A stretch of 64,000 nt of DNA from Heliocidaris tuberculata (GCA_025618425.1 CM046848.1:29882592-29946591); one strand, 5' to 3'; positions 12,401-21,177 are shown, numbered from the stretch's first letter. Numbers and translations are program-made. Notes: generated from the sequence alone by a model not told the origin.

Positions 12401-15400
12401 AATAATCAAACTTAATATTTTCAATGAGTTCTTTAAATTTTTGGATCATTGGGGCCTCTCTTATATTATCTGAGAGTTGATTCCATGTGGGGATTGTTCT
12501 TGGATACAGAGACTGCTGGTAGCACCTCTTAATAGCCCTTATATGGTCGTAGACATATTTCTTTGATGAATGCCTTGCATTTGGTTTCTTCTGTGAAGAA
12601 TTGTTATTTTTGAGATGTTTAATATTACTTATTAATGGGAATCAGTCCGTGAGTTTCTTTGTAGATGATGAGATGAGGCGAGCTTTGCATCTCCTTCCTT
12701 CCTTCAAGACTTTCCCATCCTAGTTGCTTGAACATGTTGGTAACTCTGGCTGTTCTACTATAGTCATTGCATGCAAACCGTGCAGCTCGTTTTTGGACCT
12801 TTTCTATTACTTGTTTGCTATTCTGCTGACATGGGTCCCAGATAGCATGACAATATTCCAAAAGAGGACGTACCAGTGCAAAAAGCTAGAGCTTTGCCTT
12901 TGGTTGATGTGTCGCAGCTGTACAGATTCCTTCTCAGAAGGCCCAGCTGTCGATTGACTTTGTTAGTTATTTGATTTATGTGCATGGTCCAAGACAGATC
13001 CGATGCTAACTCAACGCCAAGATATTGATGATGGGCAACTCGCGACTCTACCTAGCGTGTTGTTGCCCATAGAATAATTGTATATAAGGGGCCTTGTCTT
13101 GTGGGTAACAGTTATGATAAAGCACTTAGAAGTGTTGTAACCCATCTGCCATTTTTCTTCCCAAGCACGAAGTATGTCGATGTCAGCTTGTAGTGAGGCT
13201 TGATCAGATGAAGTTTTAATCTCACGATATAGGATGCAGTCATAGGATGCAGGTGTTGTTGCTTTTATCCTTTTGTAAGCCAAGTCTCCAATATGAGAGA
13301 CAGTCTCCCAAATGGGAGAGAGTCTCCGATATCGGCTGCTGGCTGTGCGCCCCTACTGGTAAAAGCTAGTCTGGAATACAAGGTTATCTCCAGATAAGCT
13401 TGTACATGTAAGTGCCCCATACCTTTAGTACATGCAATAGAGAAATAAGAAATAAGTAGTATTTTTGCATTCTGACCACTAACTTTTACTGGTCAGCACC
13501 TTTTTAAGCTGACACTTTTCAGTGTGACTTCAGACACCCTACCACTGGTACTGCTTGTTGTGGGAAGATCAACTCGGCGAGGAAATTCCATTTTTTTTCA
13601 TCGAATTCATCAAATCGTAAAATCAAAGTGCCTGCTGGATGGTTACAGTAATTTTCTTTTTATGTAAAAAGTTAGACCTAAGTGCAAATTTTCATCTTAC
13701 CTGCCGAAATTAAGCGATGCGACCGACCAAACTAATGGGCAAGCACTCATCCAATGTACTAGGTTATGATTATAACCTCGTACTCCTCTTACATTACGGG
13801 TACGTTGAAACTAAGTTTCACCTAACTCACGCTCCTTTACCTCACCATGAAGTAAATTATTTACTCCGGAGGGGTCACTAGGTATTGAGGCTAGGTCTAG
13901 CTGGTAAAATTATCATTAATTTTTCAAACTTAATGATAAAAAAGACAAATCTTACCACCTTCCAAAGCGATCGGAGCATTGTCGGTGGTATGGTGGCCGT
14001 GATAGGAAAATCGGACGGGGAAAAATTACTGCCGACCCTTGTCGTTATGAGGCGCCGTTTGTGAAGTTATATTTTTTAAAGAAACTGTATATCATTTGTA
14101 TATGTTTTTCGACTTAATTGATAAAGGGAGAGGGAGAGGGAGAGGGAGAGGCTGAAAAATTTGTAGATCTGTAAATAAACTATTGTTGTAACTAAGCATG
14201 ATATTTGTTGGGATTTTTTGGCATTCTCATACTTTATATGTCCCCCACAAACTCACCACTGCAAAAAAGTTGCCCTTTTCTTGTTGACCTAGTTGTGAGA
14301 AAATAGTTCCGGCGTAACACCAAATTTCCAGCTGGTAATGATTGCGCAATCACCATCGCGTAAAATAAAAAAAGCAAAAAAAATTTGTGTTGGGGACGCG
14401 CCCAACAAACAAAAGTTTGTTGATCTTTGGGGGACATAAAGTATGAGTATAATAAGAGAAACGAGGATAGCTATCAAGGTTAAATTTAGCTTTCAAGGTT
14501 TAGGGCGCGGGACGCGCCCTAAACAATATAGTTTCTTGATCTTTATGGGGGACATAAAGTATGAGTATAATAAGAGAGACGAGGATAGCTCTCAAGGTTA
14601 ATTTAGCAAACAAGCTGAATTCGTATTAGGAAGACGGTTAGTGCGGCTTGAATTGAAAAACAGGGGAAAATGGGGTTTATATAGTACGTGCTGATTATCG
14701 CAGCCAAAATTAACAGATATGGGGGACGTAAAGTATGAGTATAATAAGAGAGACGAGGATAGCTCTCAAGGTTAAATTTTGCTTTCAAGGTTAGTGCGCG
14801 GGACGCGCCTTAAAAACTAAATGTTTGTTGATCTTTATGGGGGACATAAAGTATGAGTATAATAAGAGAGACGAGGATAGCTTTCAAGGTTTAGGCGCCC
14901 TAAAAAAAAAAGTTTGATCTTTGGGGGACATAAAGTATGAGTATAATAAGAGAGACGCGGATAGCAATCAAGGTTAAATCTAGCTTTCAAGGTGAATGCG
15001 CGGCACGCGCCCTACAAACAAAAGTTTGTTGATCATCTTTGGGGGACATAAAGTATGAGTATAATAAGAGAGACGCGGATAGCTATCAAGGTTAAATTTA
15101 GCTTTCAAGGTTAATGCGCGGGACGCGCCCAACAAACAAAAGTTGGTTGATCTTTGGGGGACATAAAGTATGAGTATAATAAGAGAGACGAGGACAGCTT
15201 TCAAGGTTAATAACCTTATGGTTAATGCGAGAGACCCGCCCTAGTTTTGGTGCTCTACAGGAGGAGAAGGCAAGATGATGGAGCGTTTGGATGACATAGA
15301 GATGCGCTCTTGAAACCATGCGCTTCTAATGAGATGCGCTCATGAGATGCGTCTTGCATCTTGCAAGGCGCTAATGCAAAGGGTGGTAAAAATGTAGTTC

Positions 15401-17820
15401 CGCGGATGAATATTATTCGCGGATGAATATGTTTGAGATGAGGATTAGCGACACTGAAATGGTGAGAAATTGCTACTTGATATTGTGGGGGACATAAAGT
15501 ATGAGAATGCTGATTTTTTTTACTTATGTATTCGTAATGCTCTTGTTAAATGTGTCTGAGCAATTCATCTGTTGATTTAAGCTTATCACACTTTTTCTTA
15601 ATAATAACATTGTATATTTGAAAACCTTTCTATGTCTGGCTATTTATTCATCCTTCTGAACATCATTATACAAGACAGATATAAAAATTCAATTTATTAA
15701 ATCAAGCCTTCACAAAGTTACCGATTCCCTTTTAAGGGATACAGTGTCAAGCAAAGATATTGGATATTGTGACAATTGTTATTTATAAATCGTGATAAGT
15801 GAATCCCCCCCCCCCCCTCACATAAATAAATATTGTGAAATCATTTATACTTGAAAGCAAAATATATAAATATAAATAATAGATATTGTTAAATCATCAT
15901 TTATAAATAATTAAAAACATGAAAATTATTATTCATAAATACCTGTACTCATTCTATGACATTTTCATACGAATAATTATTTGACAAGGCAAATTATTGA
16001 ATTATATACAAAAAAATTGTCTAAATGATAAATTTACAAACGGCGGCTCATACCACGGAACCCCCAAAAGTAATCTTCTATATCGGGCACAAGAGGGCAG
16101 CAAAATACAGAAAAACGGTACAATCAACTGTTACCTCTGCCCAGTCACGGCAAACAACTTTCAAGCTCCAAAATTCAGCTTTTTCAATACCGGGGTGCAG
16201 AAACTTTACATCAAATTCAAGAGTAGACCCAAGGCAACGTGTTGGTAAGTGATTTTCCAATTTTACCTTGATATTTATTATGTTTTGGTTAGGACTATTA
16301 CACACTGCACATTCAGCAGGCTACGTAATCTCGTGTGGAACCGAATGGTTCCGATACACGAGTGTGGGCAAGGAAGATTTTGGTGAGTTGTAACCTGGAG
16401 CTCCACCGCTAGCCTTAACGGCGGTGGAACTCCCTGGAGTTGGGCACTCATAGCGACTTTACTATACTTAGTGTGTAGACTCTAGGCAGTCATCCACCTC
16501 GACACTTTCAAAACACCACTGCACAAAAGTCACCAACATTCACTCATAATCGGCATTTAATTTACAAAAAACGACACCGACTTATTCATGAAATACAATA
16601 AATTCAACTCACCGATGTTGAAAAAGAATAAAATCCGTAATTTACTGTCACTTCTGGCGAAACGGGGTATCGCAAGTCATCGTGTACATTTCCTGATCGC
16701 CGCGAGCGCTGACATCTCCCGCTAAAAAATTCGGTCGTTAAAAGTTCGGTTCCTATCACGCACACGTAAGTCCCGATTTTCCGTGTGTGCGATCGTAGAG
16801 ATCGATGTGCACGCGATACCGAGTTTTGTTGTGGACAAAATTTTTTTGGCCGATTTAGTCTAAAAACATCGGCAGCAGGAAAACAACATGCGATCGCGAA
16901 AAAAATTGGCGGGGATTTCTTAGGTTTTGGACATGATTTTGACTTTGGATTTTGCTGGAAATATCAGAAGTTCTTCCTAACGGCCATTTAAGGTAGGAGT
17001 GAGATTTTAAAGAGCTGAATTTGAAAGGAAGTATTTTAAATATTTATCTAATTTTTTCCCCCCCATACCTTAAGTACATGCGATAGAAAATGACTAGTAT
17101 TTTTGCATTTGTCCCGCGTAGTGGTCAATATGACCACTATTACGTGGTGTGGAGTTGGGGGCATCCTGACCGCCGACAGTGACAAGAAAGTTAAGATAGC
17201 CGTGTTAGCCGGCGTATCTATGGGCGTAGCGAACCGTGCGCCACTCACACTTATTATGCTTATGCGAGGTTATTGTACTCTTTTGGAGATAATAACCGTG
17301 ACCGTGCCCGTCACAATATAGTCCTAGGGATACCTAGGGAAGATAATGAACGCAGGCACTAGGCCTCTGTATTCAGTTCCAAGTTCTTCTTCCTTTTTAA
17401 GATGGCTGCAGGCTGGATCATTTCCTGGTGCAGGCGACTCATAGTCGTACTTAATCGGCTCACTTTTCCAGCACCTATCCAATATATGCTAGAGGGTCTA
17501 CTTCAAAACTGTGCACACTCGGGGCAGTAATGGTGTCGTTAGAGAGATTATTCCATGGTTTACGTATTCGTACATAAAAAGAATTTTTGTACCTCTGAGT
17601 TTTGGTCCTAGGAATGAACAATTTCTTACTATGCCCTCTTGTCTGATCTCTGGATTGTAATACAAGATTTGGTGTTAGTACATCAGAATCGTAGTCACCA
17701 AACATTGATTTAAAGACTCATCAGAATGCAAAGGACCAAAATAAAAATAATTAAAACAATTCATCTCCATACCTGTATCTTATAAGCATCTATTGTTGCT
17801 TCTAATGATGCTTCGTCCAT
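207..17820 (-). CDS. ZGPAT: ZGPAT orthologue: CCCH zinc finger / Tudor-like / G-patch protein (3' end outside window)
   Basis: Coding exons on the minus strand are 17773-17820, 9591-9693, 7253-7338, 6505-6744, 5977-6077, 5274-5336, 4761-4921, 3031-3289, 2546-2610, 1736-1927 and 207-319. They total 1,431 nt or 477 codons, every intron is GT/AG, and all phases agree. Order in the protein: N-terminal helix (1-50), acidic Glu run (~105-113), a conserved 'SGTK' block (~130), CCCH finger C177/C185/C192/H196, Tudor-like fold (~217-267), second acidic Ser/Asp/Glu stretch (~273-314), G-patch (~W334 to ~G376), a Lys-rich stretch (~395-410) and 'DVFEFI'. This order matches vertebrate ZGPAT (about 530 aa), so roughly 60-90 C-terminal residues lie beyond the left edge. 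In vertebrates ZGPAT is a nuclear DNA-binding repressor that recruits NuRD; G-patch domains generally activate DEAH-box helicases. The start ATG has an in-frame TAA six codons upstream. Orthology is inferred from domain order; the biochemical role is carried over from the family. Confidence 0.93.
320..1104. other. ZGPAT intron 10, distal part: unique AT-rich sequence
   Basis: No exon, RNA gene or recognisable element is seen. An A-rich simple stretch lies at 481-525. Short ORFs here have no similarity I recognise. Confidence 0.5.
1105..1733 (-). mobile_element. 5'-truncated non-LTR retrotransposon (LINE) 3' end
   Basis: The minus-strand frame at about 1,733-1,436 reads the usual C-terminal end of a LINE ORF2 just after the reverse transcriptase thumb: a 'YPTRTSTNVHL' region, then 'RHTGPDIWNSLP', then a basic 'LKKRLKNYFL' end. 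A 3' UTR follows with a GA-rich stretch (1,329-1,360), an 'aataaa' signal and a short (ATCAA) tail near 1,107. The 5' end abuts the splice donor of ZGPAT exon 10. The fragment has no RT active site and is dead. Confidence 0.75.
1736..1927 (-). CDS. ZGPAT: ZGPAT exon 10 (Lys-rich region and DVFEFI motif)
   Basis: The exon encodes residues 376-439. It contains MKLREMKKLGIVG, a run of lysines and 'KKPKDVFEFINTHLG', which aligns with the vertebrate 'NVFDFLNEKL' block. The acceptor is 'ttttag' and the donor 'gtaagt'. Confidence 0.9.
2423..2541. repeat. MITE family M1, copy in ZGPAT intron 9
   Basis: Shares 'ataagctactgaaatcc' and 'ctgattggctg.gagcaaat' with the other M1 copies and ends in 'tatgaaacgggaccca'. 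Its right end lies about 5 bp from the donor of exon 9, so nearly the whole 5' side of the intron is MITE sequence. Confidence 0.85.
2546..2610 (-). CDS. ZGPAT: ZGPAT exon 9 (end of G-patch)
   Basis: Encodes residues 354-375, 'KGLGKHGEGRTEPVEA...', the glycine-rich second half of the G-patch. The acceptor is 'taacag' and the donor 'gtaaac'. Confidence 0.92.
3031..3289 (-). CDS. ZGPAT: ZGPAT exon 8 (acidic linker and start of G-patch)
   Basis: Encodes residues 268-353. It has two acidic runs (EEEEEE and DDDEEEEE), then 'WETHTRGIASKLMAMMGYEIG', which is the canonical G-patch opening. The acceptor is 'ttgatag' and the donor 'gtaagg'. Confidence 0.94.
3409..3495. repeat. (GAT)n microsatellite
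   Basis: Near-perfect GAT/ATG trinucleotide run in ZGPAT intron 7. Confidence 0.95.
4048..4605. mobile_element. GC-rich TIR-like insertion in ZGPAT intron 7
   Basis: A sharply GC-rich block sits in AT-rich intron. It opens with 'ggtcacaaatcagagtggcg' and closes with 'gggttgtgacc', giving short inverted ends GGTCACAA. Inside, words such as cccgggcg, gtgcccaggc and cgaccgacc recur every ten to twelve bases. No convincing coding frame is seen. It is probably a non-autonomous DNA element; no target duplication could be fixed. Confidence 0.5.
4761..4921 (-). CDS. ZGPAT: ZGPAT exon 7 (Tudor-like domain)
   Basis: Encodes residues 214-267, 'GRCLAKYNDDIWYPASVIDI...' through 'VCFESYGN'. The alternating aromatic and hydrophobic pattern is typical of Tudor/SMN-type barrels. 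The donor is 'gtaagt' and the acceptor 'ctgcag'. Confidence 0.92.
5274..5336 (-). CDS. ZGPAT: ZGPAT exon 6 (closes CCCH finger)
   Basis: Supplies 'FSHG' with H196, the last zinc ligand, then 'ELKPFQEVDL'. The join K|FSHG across the intron restores a normal CCCH finger, which strongly supports both splice sites. Confidence 0.93.
5977..6077 (-). CDS. ZGPAT: ZGPAT exon 5 (CCCH zinc finger)
   Basis: Encodes residues 160-192 plus two bases of codon 193. 'KPCPYFFKGECRFSEEECK' carries C177, C185 and C192, spaced C-x7-C-x6-C and followed by x3-H in the next exon. The donor is 'gtatgt' and the acceptor 'ctacag'. Confidence 0.94.
6505..6744 (-). CDS. ZGPAT: ZGPAT exon 4 (acidic run and SGTK block)
   Basis: Encodes residues 80-159, phase 0 at both ends. 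A Ser/Thr-rich start is followed by DDD and nine Glu codons, then 'DISGTKCSILYRHEWG..HQRHNAVVL', matching the vertebrate block just before the zinc finger. Confidence 0.93.
7253..7338 (-). CDS. ZGPAT: ZGPAT exon 3
   Basis: Encodes residues 51-79, ending 'DMDEEFAAFQ'. It is entered in phase 1 from exon 2, completing a Gly codon, and left in phase 0. The acceptor is 'tcacag' and the donor 'gtaaac'. Confidence 0.9.
7858..8245 (-). repeat. Interspersed TIR repeat P, copy 1
   Basis: Read on the minus strand it starts 'ttaaccctttcatgacagg' and matches the plus-strand copy at 29,706-30,115 over its whole length, including 'gccacatggttctaataaa' versus 'gctacatggttctaataag'. The ends are short inverted TTAACCCTTT-like sequences. 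It is non-coding. Confidence 0.8.
8652..8948 (-). mobile_element. tRNA-derived SINE, copy 1
   Basis: On the minus strand the head has an A box 'gatatagtggttcattc' and a B box 'gggttcgaatc', as in a tRNA pol III promoter. A body with 'tggcaagatattaatccac' follows. The tail ('gcgcatagggacat', 'tgcgctatacaagaac') ends in an ATT-rich run and resembles the 3' end of the LINE at 28.5 kb. It lies in ZGPAT intron 2. Confidence 0.85.
9292..9572 (+). mobile_element. tRNA-derived SINE, copy 2
   Basis: Same family as copy 1: head 'tggaggtgtcatggtatagt', B box 'gggttcgaagccc' and 'tggcaagacattaatccac'. It has a different 3' region ending in (ATC/ATT)n. The end lies about 20 bp from the splice donor of ZGPAT exon 2. 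Confidence 0.85.
9591..9693 (-). CDS. ZGPAT: ZGPAT exon 2
   Basis: Encodes residues 17-50, 'LQQIESVIESGSSEDLDALR' then 'QLKQDLKDVIELTQ', aligning with the conserved N-terminal helix of vertebrate ZGPAT. The acceptor is 'caccag' and the donor 'gtgaat'. It is entered in phase 0 and left in phase 1. Confidence 0.92.
10781..10965 (+). repeat. Repeat R, copy 1
   Basis: Contains 'tcaccaacattcactcgtaa' and 'catgaaatacaataaattca'. The same ordered words recur at 11,124 and 16,440. Function unknown. Confidence 0.75.
11124..11405 (+). repeat. Repeat R, copy 2
   Basis: Starts 'ccactcatagcgacattact' and runs further than copy 1 to 'gtgtacatttcctgatcgc'. The longer form is also seen in copy 3. Confidence 0.78.
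11953..13358. mobile_element. DNA transposon with TIRs and 5-bp target duplication, carrying LINE debris
   Basis: The left end 'cagtagaggcgcacggacg' and right end (reverse complement 'cagtaggggcgcacagcc') are inverted, and both continue into 'gatatcggagactctctccc' on the same strand sense. The sequence GTAAA flanks both sides exactly (11,948-11,952 and 13,359-13,363), and removing the insert restores a known repeat. No transposase frame is visible; the only coding-like content is the LINE remnant inside it. Confidence 0.85.
12430..13283 (-). pseudogene. Decayed LINE reverse transcriptase remnant inside the DNA transposon
   Basis: Minus-strand frames give 'DCILYREIKTSSDQASLQAD' (region after the RT catalytic Asp pair, with the usual FADD altered to SYDC), then 'LGVELASDLSW..HINQIT', then, after a frameshift near 12,880, 'RPLLEYCHAIWDP' and 'QKRAARF'. 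This order is that of the palm and thumb of Jockey/RTE-like LINEs. The frame is broken, so no active enzyme is made. Confidence 0.8.
14221..15513. mobile_element. TIR element with internal ~117-bp tandem repeats
   Basis: Both ends carry 'gcattctcatactttat' followed by gtccccca in inverted orientation (14,221 and 15,513). Between them are seven units that each begin with a related word, 'ataaagtatgagtataataa', near 14,434, 14,553, 14,727, 14,846, 14,931, 15,048 and 15,164. Most units also hold a palindrome such as 'gcgcgggacgcgccc'. Unit spacing is mostly 116-119 bp. No transposase is visible. Confidence 0.75.
16440..16712 (+). repeat. Repeat R, copy 3
   Basis: Same order of words as copy 2 ('cactcatagcgactttacta' through 'gtgtacatttcctgatcgc'). 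The flanking ends are not inverted repeats, so the class is unclear. Confidence 0.75.
17475..17712 (-). mobile_element. LINE ORF2 C-terminal fragment
   Basis: The minus frame reads 'TRGHSKKLFIPRTKTQRYKN' then 'SFYVRIRKPWNNLSNDTI', the typical end of a CR1/RTE-like ORF2. It lies only 60 bp inside intron 1 from ZGPAT exon 1. Severely truncated. Confidence 0.75.
17773..17820 (-). CDS. ZGPAT: ZGPAT exon 1 (start codon)
   Basis: Sixteen codons, 'MDEASLEATIDAYKIQ', end exactly at a 'gtatgg' donor. They align with the vertebrate N-terminus, including the Met-Asp-Glu start. An in-frame TAA six codons upstream supports this ATG, and the base after ATG is G as in a favourable start context. Confidence 0.9.
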
Positions 17821-18074
17821 CCCAGTTATGGTATTTTAAATCTATGTCAAGCAAGCTCGATGATCATAAACATTCATCATGCATCCGCATCTATTTTTCT
17901 TACTATAACTATGGAACGCGAAATGTAACCTTCGATTTTTCTCCTTATTACGTCAAACGATGATTTTTCACTTCTTACGCTGTCCTTTATTTTCTTCAAA
18001 CTCCTTAACCGCTAACCTTAAGAATGCCGGGTAAAGTTATTTGGGATTAATTTTATACATTCTAACTGCATATA

Positions 18075-18106
<32 letters not shown>

Positions 18107-19093
18107 GGCCTCAGAGACCCTTTAAGCCTAACCCACAGTCAGAGGCGGCGGAACGTCGGGCTCGCTCAATGGAAGGAGGCTTCAGGTGTCCCCCACTTCC
18201 ATTGTCCGAGCCCGATGACCACAGTCCAAGAGGGGCCGGGGGGGGGGTACCAAATTATTAAGGGGGCATATAGATCTTAAAAAGTGCTGATAAGCTAGGG
18301 TTATTACACTGTCATCAGAGGGGGGGGGGGGGAGGGGTGGGCCTGGCAAAAAAATGTGTGACAAGGTCACAAGGAACAACATCATCAAGAAGAACAATAT
18401 CAACAACCACTACTACAACAACAACAAGAAACAACGAAACCTATAAACAAATAATGGTTTCATCATCCTTTTTTTTTCCTGTTCATTTTCATATATAGGG
18501 GGAAATAATGGAGGGTAAAAGTGCTCCTTACTGCTCCTCTGTTCCTCTCTCCTCCTCCCCAACTCGTATGAATGTTAAACCATGTAGGATAATTTATTTT
18601 TTAAGCCCTTGGAAGTGCTCCATATTTCACTCTACATGTATCATTTCAGCTTGGACTTTAGTACAACAAATACAAGGTTAATAAACAATTCGAGCAGCTT
18701 GATATTGAGGGTTTTGTTTTCTTTTGTTTTTAGCTATGAAGGTGGCCTTCATTATTAGGTTGGGATACTGAAAGAGTTGCAAACCCTCGATTAAAAAAGA
18801 GCACTACTGATGTCTATAGGCACCATGAGCAGCTAAAACTTACAGATATAGATCGACTCTTATCTGCAAATTAATTGATCAGTGTCAAAATATAGCTTTC
18901 TGTGTGCTATTAGAAGAGATCATGACTGTTACAGTCCATTTGAAACCAGAATAGACCGCATAGGGCAACAGGCCTATAAGTTCTGATAAATCATCGGGGG
19001 CAAGAATTAAAGGTCCATCTTGATACCCCCTCAATGTATGTCAATATTATAAGGCTAAAATCTATGTTGTTATTTTTATATAATTCTTAAATG

Positions 19094-19158
19094 TTTGTCA
19101 ATGTGCACAATCCTTCAGAGCCAGGCTAATAGCTCTGAAGCATGTGCACATTGACAAA
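19094..19158. other. 65-nt stem-loop
   Basis: The arms 'tttgtcaatgtgcaca' and 'tgtgcacattgacaaa' pair perfectly, as do 'cttcagagc' and 'gctctgaag'. A small internal loop separates the two stems and the terminal loop is 10 nt. It could be a foldback repeat or a transcribed hairpin. Confidence 0.7.
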
Positions 19159-19237
19159 CCTAAAATTTGTTAATACCATACAAATAAAACCATAGCTAGA
19201 TTAAAAACAAAAACGAAAAATATATACAGGTAAGTTT

Positions 19238-19361
19238 TTTTTTTTCAAGAAGATATTGACCCTTTCATTTTTTATGTAATTTACAATTATTAATAATATG
19301 GCCTACTAGTAATTCAAATTACATACCCTAAATGAAAGAGGGTACTTCTTGAAAAAAAATA
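19238..19361. repeat. Foldback repeat (~124 bp)
   Basis: The ends 'ttttttttcaagaag' and 'cttcttgaaaaaaaa' are inverted, and inner words 'ccctttcatt'/'aatgaaagaggg' and 'tatgtaattt'/'aaattacata' also pair. It follows the 65-nt stem-loop by about 80 bp. Confidence 0.65.
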
Positions 19362-19451
19362 TATTCAGCTTCTTTTTAACACTAATTTTTCAATGTTTTC
19401 AGATCACCTCCGTTCAGCTGCTTATATCGCTTGGGCTCTCATAAAGTGAGT

Positions 19452-19460
19452 TATGTGTGT

Positions 19461-19526
<66 letters not shown>
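19452..19526. repeat. (GT)n microsatellite
   Basis: About 37 GT units with one G interruption near the left end. Confidence 0.95.
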
Positions 19527-19529
<3 letters not shown>

Positions 19530-20210
19530 TGGATTTTTACAGACGTATAGTGAAGAAAAAAATCAATCAGATGTAGAGCCTTATTGGTCTTTATTTCAGA
19601 GTAACATTGATCGCTTGCCATAATTACCGGTAATTCACAAACGTAAACAATAAATGATCTCGGATTTGAGAGCATGCAAGGAGCTGCTGATGCTGTGAAG
19701 TGCTAGCTGCTGTCGCTGTCTATAGCTGGTTGGGAACTTCAAATTACGGTAAATTCTCCTTTATTTAACACGGAACATGTAAGAGAGGTGAATTAGTGGC
19801 CGAATTAGTTGTTATTCCTCTAAAAACAGTATAATCGGGGATAATTGTCTTTGTAATCGTAAATGGTTATTAGTATATAGTATAGTCAATTGAGACTGCA
19901 CATCCACTGAATGAGATGAGATCGCGACCGAGTTATTTTTAACAACGGGAATTCCCCCATTCTGCCATAAGGTCCTTGCCTATACTATAGCTATGTGGCA
20001 CTGTGTCCAACATTCACTGTTGCAGCAGTCAAAAACAGACAACAAAATTGCTCTAACTGTCTAAGCAAGATTTAATTTTCTTAAATTTGCTAGATTACCT
20101 GATTCAGGGACTCTTCAACTTTTACTCCATGCTACAAATTTGAGGTTTCAGAGTTGAAAGTGAAATTTTAAATCAATATTTTCCTCCCATGTAGAGTCTA
20201 TGAATAAATC

Positions 20211-20933
20211 CCCTTATAACATACATGTACAAGCTTATCTGAAGATAAACTTGTACTCCAGACTATTTTTTTATGGGTGAATAGGCTTCAATAGCTTTTG
20301 TTTGCATCAGCGGGCCTTTTTCCAGTCTAGACAATTCATACATCAGAGGAAAATAATTATTTAAAATTTCATTTTCAATTCTGAATCCCCAAATTTGTGG
20401 CACAGTACTAAGAGCTGCAGGTGAAGAGTCCCTGAATTCTGAATTAGGTAATCCAGCAAATTTAAGAAAATTAAATCTTGCTTAGAGCATGGGCGCAAAT
20501 CCAGGGGGGGACAGGGGGACATGTCCCCCCCCCCCCACCTTTAGAAGGTAGGCGAATGTCCCCCCCCCCCCCACCTTTTTGAATAACCTTGTAATTTTTT
20601 TTGCTTGTCAGAGAATTTTTGAGGCAAATGTCTCCCCCCCCCCCCCCACCTTTTGGAATAACCTTTTTTTTTTCTTTTTTTGCTTGTCAGAAAATTTTGG
20701 AGGCAATGTTCCCCCCCCCCCCCCCACCTTTTTGAATAACCTTTTTTTTTCTTTTTTCCTTTTTTTTTTGGCTTGTCCGAGAATTTTGGAGGCGAATGTC
20801 CCCCCCCCCCCCCCCCCAATTTCAAAATGGATTTGCGCCACTTGCATAGAGCAATTTTGTTGTCTCTTTGTGACTGCTGCAACAGTGAATGTTGGACACA
20901 GTCCACTCCCACATAGGCAAGGGCCTATGAGTG
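20211..20933 (-). mobile_element. Repeat S/T, copy 2, inserted with target duplication GAATAAATC
   Basis: It is flanked on both sides by GAATAAATC (20,202-20,210 and 20,934-20,942). Inverted ends are CACTCATA-like and TATAAGTG-like. The body contains 'gtgttggacac'-type and 'cagataagctt'-type words shared by all copies. It is itself interrupted at 20,490-20,846. Confidence 0.82.
20490..20846. mobile_element. hAT-like MITE with poly-C units, nested in repeat S/T copy 2
   Basis: TAGAGCA is duplicated on both sides (20,483-20,489 and 20,847-20,853). The inverted ends share 'ggcgcaaatcca'. The interior is four imperfect tandem units, each with a poly-C tract, 'acctttttgaataacc' and a T-rich tract, three of them with 'gcttgtc..agaattttggagg'. 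Long ORFs here come only from these homopolymers. Confidence 0.8.
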
Positions 20934-21068
20934 GAATAAATCTAATCTAGAATATGCATGGACCATAGCCTGCTAACACACAAAACCTATTAAAGCCTAT
21001 TCACCTGTAAAAAGCTATTGTGGAGTACAAGGTTATCTTCAGATAAGCTTGTACATGTATAAGTGATA

Positions 21069-21070
21069 TC

Positions 21071-21105
<35 letters not shown>

Positions 21106-21135
21106 TTTCATTATATATGTAGGTATATATACTTT

Positions 21136-21177
<42 letters not shown>

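Larger units (their letters stand above)
11920..13422 (+). repeat. Repeat S/T, copy 4 (3' part), split by a transposon
   Basis: The left piece 11,920-11,952 ('attgaagcccattcacccgt') and right piece 13,359-13,422 ('gctagtctggaatacaagg', 'cagataagcttgtacatgta') rejoin to match the 3' half of the S/T element at 21.5 kb. The interruption is the element at 11,953-13,358. Confidence 0.8.
9694..17772. other. ZGPAT intron 1 (8.1 kb), filled with transposon debris
   Basis: No exon was found between exon 1 and exon 2; the protein alignment is continuous across the join. The intron holds three copies of repeat R, a nested DNA transposon, a TIR element with internal tandem repeats and two LINE fragments, listed separately. 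9,814-10,780 and 13,480-14,190 look unique. A shared segment starting 'ccccatacctt' recurs at 13,418 and 17,063. Confidence 0.7.
19963..21065 (+). repeat. Repeat S/T, copy 1, split by copy 2
   Basis: The left piece 19,963-20,210 and right piece 20,934-21,065 together read in the same order as copy 3. The repeat ends 'gtacatgtataagtg'. It is split by copy 2 with a duplicated GAATAAATC at the junctions. Confidence 0.8.

Noticed and set aside
16785..16991. 68-codon frame with several Cys residues
   Set aside because: No domain or splice support in ZGPAT intron 1; treated as chance.
20541..20950. 123-codon frames on both strands
   Set aside because: Gly/Lys or Pro/Phe runs created by poly-C and poly-T tracts of a MITE.
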